A DNA stretch of 64,000 bases from Lacibacter sediminis (GTDB taxonomy: Bacteria > Bacteroidota > Bacteroidia > Chitinophagales > Chitinophagaceae). The notes below the pieces were generated by a model, which did not search any database, was not told the origin of the DNA, and saw only the letters and a program-made list of their open reading frames with translations. Within the stretch, counting starts at the first letter, position 1. Each line of letters opens with the position of its first letter. The position numbers were made by a program, and so were the translations under genes. Location: the NCBI RefSeq assembly GCF_014168535.1, contig NZ_CP060007.1:4960001-5024000 (forward strand). The letters run 5' to 3'. This document shows positions 18,189-24,880 of the stretch, piece after piece.

Positions 18189-19115
18189 TCAGAATGTGAA
18201 ATGAGGTCGATGTAATTCTCCGAGCATCGTTTCAGCAGCCATATAACCAAAGCTTCCCCATTGCGTTCCTTCAGTTACTCTTCGGAGGAGATCTACTCCT
18301 TCTGCAGCGTGGCCAATACTCAGATAATAGGTCGCCAGGCCAAAACCGATAGCTGCATTTGAAAGCGGACTGGTATCATCCAAAAACTTCGTTCTGATCT
18401 CAGCCGGATTTTGTTCTCCCTTATATATTAATAAGATAGTTTGGTAATCGGTGTTTTCGATGAGCTTCGTTTTCTTGTGGATCTTTTTCAGTAACGCATT
18501 TGCCTTAGCTACCTTATCCAGCTTCCATAACGTAATATAATACCAGTTGGCTGTGGCCACATACATATCCGGGTTATTGGAAACTTTCAGGCAATTCTTA
18601 TATGCTTCCTCGGCTTTTGCATAATCTCTCTTTAAATAATAGGCCAACCCAAGGTGATACCAGATATTCGATTGCAGACTGCTGGTGGGGGTATTCTTTG
18701 CATTGGGTATGCCATCGGGTTCCATTTGATCCTTTTTGCCTTTGATCAGTTCACCGGCTCTTTCAAAATCGGCAATGGCTTTATCGTAGCAACGGGTAGT
18801 GAGATAACGATGTCCACGGTGGCGGTACATCCTTGCATCAGTTGGGTGAAGGGCAATGCCTTTGCTGAAGATAGCAATGGCTTCATCATACCGTGCCAGG
18901 TAAGCCAATCTTCTTCCATACCATATTATATGATCAGCATTACTGCTATCGGCCTGGTAATTTGTTTTAGCGATCTGCAGGTTGGCATTCAATTTCAATA
19001 AAGCTGAATCTGAAAAAACAGGCGCAGGATATGTTTTGCCATTACAGATACTATATTGCGCATGCAGTACATGAAAAGAAATCAGCAGGGTACAAAAAAG
19101 AAACAGCTTTTGCAT
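18189..19115 (-). CDS. Exported tetratricopeptide-repeat protein
   Basis: The product has 308 residues with a signal peptide (MQKLFLFCTLLISFHVLHAQ). TPR-like helices are visible as RLAYLARYDEAIAIFSKGIALHPTD, CYDKAIADFERAGEL and YHLGLAYYLKRDYAKAEEAYKNCL, giving at least three repeats over residues 65-200. It is a periplasmic or outer-membrane-associated scaffold of unknown partner. It is divergent from purN with a 110-bp gap. Confidence 0.8.
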   Translation of the reverse strand: MQKLFLFCTLLISFHVLHAQYSICNGKTYPAPVFSDSALLKLNANLQIAKTNYQADSSNADHIIWYGRRLAYLARYDEAIAIFSKGIALHPTDARMYRHRGHRYLTTRCYDKAIADFERAGELIKGKKDQMEPDGIPNAKNTPTSSLQSNIWYHLGLAYYLKRDYAKAEEAYKNCLKVSNNPDMYVATANWYYITLWKLDKVAKANALLKKIHKKTKLIENTDYQTILLIYKGEQNPAEIRTKFLDDTSPLSNAAIGFGLATYYLSIGHAAEGVDLLRRVTEGTQWGSFGYMAAETMLGELHRPHFTF

Positions 19116-19225
19116 TAGAGAAAGTTACAATTTTGCACGAAATGAAACCGGGCACATTCATTCTCAAAAAAGAAAGAAATAGTTGTACGGTTACATCTGG
19201 TCGATAAACAATAATAAATAATCAG

Positions 19226-19789
19226 ATGACAAGTATCGCCATTTTTGCTTCCGGTGCAGGGAGCAATGCCCGAAAGATCATTGAGCATTTTTCCCATCAC
19301 CCAAAAGTACGGGTTGATTTGATAGTTTGCAATAAACCTAATGCCGGTGTTTTAAATATTGCCGATGAGCACGGTATTCCGACCCTACTATTAGATAAGG
19401 AACAGTTTTTTCGTGGCAATGCCTATGTTGATGAATTTAAGGTAGATGATATTGAGTTTATTGTATTGGCCGGTTTTTTATGGAAGATCCCCGATGCACT
19501 CATTCATGCTTATCCTGAAAAGATCGTTAACATTCACCCGGCCCTTTTACCAAAGTATGGCGGCAAAGGCATGTATGGAAATTTTGTTCACGAAGCTGTG
19601 ATCGCCAATAAGGAAACAGAAAGCGGTATCACTATTCACCTGGTGGATGAAGTGTACGATCATGGCAAGATCATTTTCCAGGCAAAGTGTGAAGTGAAGA
19701 AAGATGATACCCCTGAATCATTGGCCCAACGTATTCATGAACTGGAACACAAGCATTATGCAAAAGTGATTGAGCAGTTGGTTTCGTAA
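19226..19789 (+). CDS. purN: Phosphoribosylglycinamide formyltransferase
   Basis: The product has 187 residues, the usual length of PurN. It shows the GAGSNARKIIEHF phosphate-binding loop near residue 9 and the catalytic NIHPALLPKYGGKGMYG segment (Asn and His near 106-108). The downstream acidic motif is ETESGITIHLVDEVYDHG. It transfers a formyl group from 10-formyl-THF to GAR in purine synthesis in the cytosol. It stands alone rather than in a pur operon. Confidence 0.95.
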   Translation: MTSIAIFASGAGSNARKIIEHFSHHPKVRVDLIVCNKPNAGVLNIADEHGIPTLLLDKEQFFRGNAYVDEFKVDDIEFIVLAGFLWKIPDALIHAYPEKIVNIHPALLPKYGGKGMYGNFVHEAVIANKETESGITIHLVDEVYDHGKIIFQAKCEVKKDDTPESLAQRIHELEHKHYAKVIEQLVS

Positions 19790-19853
19790 AAGCTTCCTAA
19801 AATAATTACAAGAACCCATTTTTTCAGTTTTAGCGATTATCATTGCAACAGTT

Positions 19854-20591
19854 TTGAAAAAACTTACCCTTTATATCATTGTTTTCCTGTTCGCAAAAAC
19901 CGGTGCCGCCCAAATACAATTAACGGGAACGGTGTACGACAGTACCAAGCGTAATGTGGTGATGAGTGTGCAGGTGATCTGTACCTGCGGCACCATGAGC
20001 TTTACAGATAGCGCAGGTAACTATTCCATTTATGTGGGTGCAAAAGATTCGGTGTTCTTTTTCTTCAGCAACCGACCCACACAGAAATTTGCTGTTGCTT
20101 CCATTAAAGATTATGCATCCTTTGATATTTCCATTCAGATGCATGTGCCCGGACGTTACAAACAGCTGAAAGAAATTATTGTGTATGGTAAAAACCGAAA
20201 ACAGGATTCGATTGATAACCGTGTGCAATATGATAAAGTATTCAACTTCGATAAAGGTGGTGTCCGTTTCTCAGCCTCTAATCCTGAAGCAGGCATGAGT
20301 GCAGGTGTTGATCTTGATGCACTCATCAATGTATTTCGTTTCCGACGAAACAGGAGCATGGCCCGTTTCCAGGAACGATTGATACGTGAAGAACAAAACC
20401 GTTACATTGACTACCGTTTCAACAAAACGATCGTACTCCGTTTAACTACCTTAAAAGAAGGACCTGCACTTGATGAGTTTCTTCAACGTTATCGCCCCGA
20501 GTATGATATTCTCACGCAGGTATTGGATATTGAACTCTATCAATACATTCAAACAGCAGCGAAAGCTTTTCAGAAAGAGAAGGGTTTATAG
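19854..20591 (+). CDS. Exported protein with carboxypeptidase-regulatory-like domain (TTG start)
   Basis: The frame opens with TTG at 19854, giving MKKLTLYIIVFLFAKTGAAQ, a good signal peptide; no ATG is nearby. Residues 22-95 (IQLTGTVYDSTKRNVVMSVQ, FTDSAGNYSIYVGAKDSVFF) look like the beta-sandwich CarboxypepD_reg-like domain common at the N-termini of Bacteroidota envelope proteins. The C-terminal 110 residues are basic and helical (RNRSMARFQERLIREEQNRY) with no recognised domain. Function unknown. It is convergent with the FkbM gene, only 8 bp apart. Confidence 0.75.
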   Translation: MKKLTLYIIVFLFAKTGAAQIQLTGTVYDSTKRNVVMSVQVICTCGTMSFTDSAGNYSIYVGAKDSVFFFFSNRPTQKFAVASIKDYASFDISIQMHVPGRYKQLKEIIVYGKNRKQDSIDNRVQYDKVFNFDKGGVRFSASNPEAGMSAGVDLDALINVFRFRRNRSMARFQERLIREEQNRYIDYRFNKTIVLRLTTLKEGPALDEFLQRYRPEYDILTQVLDIELYQYIQTAAKAFQKEKGL

Positions 20592-20599
20592 AAATTCTC

Positions 20600-21346
20600 T
20601 CACGGTAACGCAACAAAATAATAATTCAGCTTTTGGTAATACTGTTCTTCAAATGAAGTTTTGCTGAGCGCTTGTTCTTCTTTCAAATAATTTTTTAATA
20701 AGGAGATGGTATAGCCAAGATCAGCAAAGAAAGTGAACAGTTCAGCAGGAGTTGTATCATATACATCGCTACCACCAAGACCACATTCAAATACGATCAC
20801 CGGTCGGTCACGCCTGATCAATTCTGCTGCTCCTTTCAATACACCCAGCTCCGCCCCTTCCACATCTATCTTTATAAAACTGATCTTTTTATTCTGCGAT
20901 AACAATACATCATCCAGTCTTGCTGTTTTTACTTCAATTGTTTCATCGGTTTCATTCGAACGATCGTAATTTCTTTTTTTAATTCCACTATACGATGGAT
21001 TACTAGTGACATGGTTGAAGCTGCTGTTACCATTGATATCACTCAATGCCAAATCGTACAACACGATATTATTCTGTTGCTGATATTTTAAGCGAAGCGA
21101 TTGATAAAAAACAGGTAAAGGTTCAAACCCATAATGTGTACCGTTGGGCGATTGCTGCAGCAATACATCAAGCAGATCACCATGATGTGTACCCACATCA
21201 ACCGTGTTGCTCTGTGCAGTACATACTTTCCGGATGATCTGTTTGGTCTGGCTGTCGTACTGTTGATTTCTTGTAAGTACAACAGGCAGTTTTTTTACCA
21301 AACGTTTCAACCGAAGTAAGATGCCGGTATTGAAAAGCGGGGTCAT
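20600..21346 (-). CDS. FkbM family SAM-dependent methyltransferase
   Basis: The product has 248 residues. The SAM motif is NTVDVGTHHGDLLDVLL (about residue 49) and the family signature FIKIDVEGAELGVLKGA lies near 160. FkbM proteins O-methylate sugars or small molecules; the substrate is unknown. It is divergent from a second methyltransferase 86 bp away. Confidence 0.85.
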   Translation of the reverse strand: MTPLFNTGILLRLKRLVKKLPVVLTRNQQYDSQTKQIIRKVCTAQSNTVDVGTHHGDLLDVLLQQSPNGTHYGFEPLPVFYQSLRLKYQQQNNIVLYDLALSDINGNSSFNHVTSNPSYSGIKKRNYDRSNETDETIEVKTARLDDVLLSQNKKISFIKIDVEGAELGVLKGAAELIRRDRPVIVFECGLGGSDVYDTTPAELFTFFADLGYTISLLKNYLKEEQALSKTSFEEQYYQKLNYYFVALP

Positions 21347-21432
21347 AAAATACTATAAGGTTTCTTCATTAGTTCAAAGCAGCAAGATAGCCTCTTTTAC
21401 AGAGAAAGATTTACTTTGCCGTAAATTCAGGA

Positions 21433-22272
21433 ATGCAGCAGTTGAAAAAAATATACAATGCACTTGTTCGTCCGGCAAAACTGGCGCTGCTTGATTATGC
21501 TGTTCAACCTGTGCCTGTATACAACAAACAACAGCCGCATGATCTTTTGTATAAACAGATTGCCGCCAATAACAACGGCTACACACAACTGTTGAAAACA
21601 GCATTGCAATATCAGCAACAGTTCAATGCTATTCCAATGAACGAGGTAACGGATAATAAGGTTGCCTCATGGAAGAATGGTTTTTTTCCGGGGCTTGATA
21701 TGATAATGCTTTACACATTGCTCACTCAACTGAAACCAAAACGATATGTTGAGATCGGCAGCGGCACCAGTACGAAACTTGCTGCTAAAGCAAAAAACGA
21801 ACAACAACTTTCATTTTCCATTACCTGTATTGATCCATCACCACGCAAAGAGATTACTGCTGTTGCTGATGAGTGGTTGAATATGCCGTTACAACAGGTG
21901 CCACTTTCGTTGTTTGAAAACTTAGATACAAATGATGTATTGTTTTTTGATGGCTCGCATTTATTACATGCCAACAGCGATGTACAATGGTTTTTTATGG
22001 AAGTGATGCCACGATTAAAACAAGGCGTGGTTGTGCAGATACATGATATTTACCTGCCTTATGATTACCCGCAAAACATTTGCGATCGTTTTTATGCCGA
22101 GCAATATATGCTGGCAACAATGCTGTTGAGTAATCCTGATCGCTACGAAATAATTTCTCCGAATTTTTATTTGAGTGAAGATGATGAATTGAAACAGATT
22201 TTAGAACCATTGTGGAAAGAGTTGCCGGGAGTTGAGAAGCATGGGGGATCGTTTTGGTTTAAGATAAATTGA
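21433..22272 (+). CDS. Class I SAM-dependent methyltransferase (Methyltransf_24-like)
   Basis: The product has 279 residues. YVEIGSGTSTKLAAKA (about residues 96-111) is the SAM glycine loop, with CIDPSPRKEI as motif II and DVLFFDGSHLLHANSDVQW near 170. GVVVQIHDIYLPYDYP follows, a pattern seen in Methyltransf_24 proteins encoded near glycan genes. Substrate unknown. The divergent pairing with the FkbM gene suggests a shared glycan or surface-molecule target, which is only an inference. Confidence 0.82.
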   Translation: MQQLKKIYNALVRPAKLALLDYAVQPVPVYNKQQPHDLLYKQIAANNNGYTQLLKTALQYQQQFNAIPMNEVTDNKVASWKNGFFPGLDMIMLYTLLTQLKPKRYVEIGSGTSTKLAAKAKNEQQLSFSITCIDPSPRKEITAVADEWLNMPLQQVPLSLFENLDTNDVLFFDGSHLLHANSDVQWFFMEVMPRLKQGVVVQIHDIYLPYDYPQNICDRFYAEQYMLATMLLSNPDRYEIISPNFYLSEDDELKQILEPLWKELPGVEKHGGSFWFKIN

Positions 22273-22298
22273 TTTGCCTGCTGCGAAAACTCTACGCC

Positions 22299-22323
22299 GT
22301 TGTTGGTCGCCTGACCAATCAAC
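22299..22323. repeat. Hairpin element upstream of the HNH gene
   Basis: GTTGTTGGTC (22299-22308) pairs with GACCAA-t-CAAC (22313-22323) around a 4-nt loop, giving a 10-bp stem with one bulge. Its core (CGACCAAC on the other strand) is shared with the hairpin at 23290-23327. No T-tract follows, so it is not a plain terminator. Confidence 0.55.
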
Positions 22324-22497
22324 AAGCAAACATCTTCTTCTAAAGAAATTACGAACACTGGTACGTAAACCTTATAAAACTGATTTTATGGCTAAGTTGA
22401 ACGTTAAGTGACCGATTAGAGACTTTGAAATTTAAAGATTATCTCGTATAATAGTTGTACTATTTCTTTTACTATTACTTATTAAAGCTTCTAGTCA

Positions 22498-23259
22498 ATG
22501 CCTCAAGGATACTGTAGTTTATGTGGTTCTTTTTGCGAGTTGACATTTGAACATGTACCTCCCAGGTCGGCATTTAACAAAAAAACAAGGTATAAAATCG
22601 TCCCTTTTGAAAAAGTACTAAAAAGTGAAAATATTCTTGAAGCAAATTTCAGTGCTAAAATTGAACAAGGTGGACTTGGATATTATTCATTGTGCAATAA
22701 GTGTAATAATTTTTTAGGACTTAACTACGTAAAATCATACTCCGCTTATAGTAATTCGTTTATTGAATTTGCTAAGAAAACTCAATTCAATTTCTTTTCC
22801 CTTACAATGCATGATTTTGAAGCAGCAAAAGTTTTGAAACAGATTGTTTCCATGTTCCTTTCATTAAACAGTTGGGATTTTGCAAAAGAAAACCCAGATT
22901 TAAGAGAATATGTACTTAACCCTGAAAGTAAAAATCTACCTCAAAAAATTAGAGTATTTAGTTACTTAAACTCGGAAGGGCAAATTAGAACTTCAACTTT
23001 TTCTGTCATCGGGAATTTGAAAAGTAGCGCCACTATATTAGCATCTGAAATTACATTTCCTCCGCTCGGACATGTTATGACTATCGATTTTAAAGGACAC
23101 CTTCCAAATCATTTTGAATTGACAGAATTTAAAAACGTTAGCCACAACGAATTAATTACTACTGACTTCAACCTCTATCGCTTACCGACTTATTTACCTT
23201 TTCCACTTGATTACAGGCAAAAAACTGAAATCGAAGATGTCATTCAAAAAAATAAATAA
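22498..23259 (+). CDS. HNH-type zinc-finger protein, possible endonuclease (foreign composition)
   Basis: The product has 253 residues. The N-terminus has the layout of an HNH endonuclease: C6-x2-C9, then EHVPPRSAF with H19, then C66-x2-C69 followed by NN (LCNKCNNFLG). The remaining 180 residues have no motif I know. A hand count of the first 240 nt gives about 32% G+C, against about 45% for the first 240 nt after 23460 in the next gene. The gene lies between two related hairpins. It could be a nuclease of a defence or mobile module, but no partner gene is adjacent. The nuclease call is moderate; the acquisition is inferred from composition. Confidence 0.65.
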   Translation: MPQGYCSLCGSFCELTFEHVPPRSAFNKKTRYKIVPFEKVLKSENILEANFSAKIEQGGLGYYSLCNKCNNFLGLNYVKSYSAYSNSFIEFAKKTQFNFFSLTMHDFEAAKVLKQIVSMFLSLNSWDFAKENPDLREYVLNPESKNLPQKIRVFSYLNSEGQIRTSTFSVIGNLKSSATILASEITFPPLGHVMTIDFKGHLPNHFELTEFKNVSHNELITTDFNLYRLPTYLPFPLDYRQKTEIEDVIQKNK

Positions 23260-23289
23260 ACACTAACATTCTTCCCTCAACACAAAAAT

Positions 23290-23327
23290 GCACGTGTGGT
23301 TGGTCGGGAGACGCAACCACGGCGTGC
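23290..23327. repeat. Long hairpin element downstream of the HNH gene
   Basis: GCACG-t-GTGGTTG-GTC (23290-23305) pairs with GAC-g-CAACCAC-gg-CGTGC (23310-23327) around a GGGA loop, about 15 paired bases. There is no T-tract. Read on the minus strand, 13 of 17 positions of GTCTCCCGACCAACCAC match GTCAGGCGACCAACAAC of the element at 22299. Confidence 0.6.
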
Positions 23328-23412
23328 TTCATCATTCTATCATCTGCGTAGCAAACATCATCAATATTATTTCCCATTTCAGTTGTACTTTGCTCTTCCA
23401 AAATTTTCGAAC

Positions 23413-23958
23413 ATGGAACAAACAAACCTCGGCATTGGCACACGCCTGCAACATACACAACACGGTCCCGGTGTGATCGTTGGTATCCGTTATGCCACGT
23501 ATTTAATTTCCTTCATCCATAGTGGTGTAAAAGAAATTGATAAGACCGATACGCATCTCGATGAGATCATTCCCGAAAACGTAACAGAAGAAATTGAAAC
23601 GCACAGTGAAGTGGAAAAATCGCTGCTGAAAATTTTACGTTTGTGGAATGGCGTAAGCGAAGTGGTACCACTCGGCGAAAAATGGGAAGGCGGCACCATG
23701 CTCCTGCAACCAAAAGACAAATCACTCAAGCCCAAAGAAATTCCGGTAGAAGATTTCTTTCACAAAATTGTGATGCTGCGTGATCGTTTGCGTGTGTTGG
23801 AACAAAACATCAACAGTAACAAAACCCTCAGCGACGAAGAGAAAGTAAATATCCAGCAATACATCACCCGGTGTTACGGTTCACTTACCACCTTCAACGT
23901 ACTGTTCAAAAACAAAGAACAGTGGTTTGTAGGCGAAAAGAGTAATAAAGAAGATTAA
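23413..23958 (+). CDS. Hypothetical protein with N-terminal SH3/Tudor-like domain
   Basis: I set the start at 23413 (MEQTNLGIGTRL) because the upstream in-frame ATG at 23296 lies inside the hairpin element and encodes an unlikely leader. The product has 181 residues. GTRLQHTQHGPGVIVGIRYA resembles the small beta-barrel (Tudor/SH3-like) seen at the C-terminus of UvrD/PcrA helicases. The middle is acidic and the C-terminal half is helical (MLRDRLRVLEQNINSNKTLS). No signal peptide, so cytosolic. Function unknown; a nucleic-acid-associated role is speculation. A terminator follows. Confidence 0.75.
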   Translation: MEQTNLGIGTRLQHTQHGPGVIVGIRYATYLISFIHSGVKEIDKTDTHLDEIIPENVTEEIETHSEVEKSLLKILRLWNGVSEVVPLGEKWEGGTMLLQPKDKSLKPKEIPVEDFFHKIVMLRDRLRVLEQNINSNKTLSDEEKVNIQQYITRCYGSLTTFNVLFKNKEQWFVGEKSNKED

Positions 23959-23962
23959 CCAG

Positions 23963-23992
23963 AAAGGCTGCAGTATTGCGGCCTTTGTTTTT
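23963..23992 (+). terminator. Intrinsic terminator
   Basis: AAAGGCTGCA (23963-23972) pairs with TGCGGCCTTT (23977-23986) through one T-G wobble around a 4-nt loop, followed by gtttttc. It starts 5 bp after the stop of the Tudor-like gene, before the convergent ric gene. Confidence 0.8.
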
Positions 23993-24023
23993 CTCATGTG
24001 ATTCTTTACAGCCAATCGTTTAT

Positions 24024-24761
24024 TTACAAATGGGCTTGAGCAATTACCTCCTGCTCCAGCGTTTTCGCTTTCGGGAACAGAATATTATTCTCCAGGTGAA
24101 TGTGCGTGTGCAGGTCATCCTCAAACTCTTTCAGCTTGGCGTATAACACACGATACGTGTTGCAGGCTTCCGGTGGTGCATTGTACTGATCACTGAGCGT
24201 TGCAATTTCATGAAAATGATCGCCAGCAAATTCATGTTCCGCTTCCATCATCGTAATGGGATTTTTTACCGTACCGAAATGCGGTGCCTGAATTTTTACA
24301 TTGTTTCGCTTGGCGGCTGCCAGTTGGTTTACATAGGGAAATAAAATGATCTCTTCTTTTTCGAGGTGATGCGCCAGTTCATCGGCCACCTCGTTGTACA
24401 AACGTGCAATAGCTTTTGTTTCCGGACGATGACCACCATGCACGAGTGCTACTTTATTTGCATACTGACGGATGAGTTCAAGATTACTAGTTACATAGCC
24501 ATGATGTTTTTCCACGATATAGTTCGCCAGTTTATCCAACGACCACTCTTTGAAATCGGTATCTGTAGTTGGAGTTGATTGACCAATACGGTTCAGTTCA
24601 TCGGTCAACTGTTCGTAAGAGATATTCTTTTTAACGCAGATCTCTTCCACGGTTACTTTACCGCCACAGCAAAAATCGATACCGAATTTCTTAAACACAT
24701 CGGCCGTACGGTAATCTTCGGTAACCAGTTCGGCTACTGTTCTTTCGTTTGTTGCATTCAT
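24024..24761 (-). CDS. ric: Iron-sulfur cluster repair di-iron protein
   Basis: The product has 245 residues. The N-terminal ScdA_N domain carries KKFGIDFCCGGK (C31, C32). The C-terminal hemerythrin-like four-helix bundle shows the expected His/Glu ligands in VEKHHGYV, ALVHGGHRPE, LAHHLEKEE, MMEAEHEFAGDHF and DLHTHIHLEN. RIC/YtfE/ScdA proteins repair Fe-S clusters damaged by nitric oxide or peroxide in the cytosol. A CRP/FNR-type palindrome and a -7-like element lie upstream, consistent with NO- or oxygen-responsive control. Confidence 0.93.
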   Translation of the reverse strand: MNATNERTVAELVTEDYRTADVFKKFGIDFCCGGKVTVEEICVKKNISYEQLTDELNRIGQSTPTTDTDFKEWSLDKLANYIVEKHHGYVTSNLELIRQYANKVALVHGGHRPETKAIARLYNEVADELAHHLEKEEIILFPYVNQLAAAKRNNVKIQAPHFGTVKNPITMMEAEHEFAGDHFHEIATLSDQYNAPPEACNTYRVLYAKLKEFEDDLHTHIHLENNILFPKAKTLEQEVIAQAHL

Positions 24762-24782
24762 GATTGATAGAATTTGTTGTAA

Positions 24783-24790
24783 CGAAGCTA
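24783..24790 (-). promoter_or_regulatory. Candidate -7 element for ric
   Basis: The minus strand reads TAGCTTCG, seven of eight matches to TAnnTTTG, 22 nt before the ric start. Its spacing to the palindrome at 24811-24828 would put the palindrome centre near -40, a class II activator position. Confidence 0.35.
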
Positions 24791-24810
24791 CCGCCCTTCA
24801 AAAACAGGTA

Positions 24811-24828
24811 TTATGAGGCAAATCATAA
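24811..24828. promoter_or_regulatory. CRP/FNR-type palindrome upstream of ric
   Basis: TTATGA-GGCAAA-TCATAA is a perfect 6-bp inverted repeat with a 6-bp spacer, the geometry of CRP/FNR-superfamily operators (TGTGA-N6-TCACA-like). It lies 50 bp upstream of the ric start. NO-responsive members of this superfamily (HcpR, DNR) control such repair genes in other bacteria; which regulator acts here is unknown. Confidence 0.55.
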
Positions 24829-24880
24829 ATAAAAACTGTGACGGTAAGATTACAATGCAGGAATATCGGCTGTTAAGTCC

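Noticed and set aside
22273..23412. Toxin-antitoxin or restriction-modification reading of the HNH locus
   Set aside because: No antitoxin-like or methyltransferase gene is next to it in the same direction; the methyltransferase at 21433 is of a small-molecule type.
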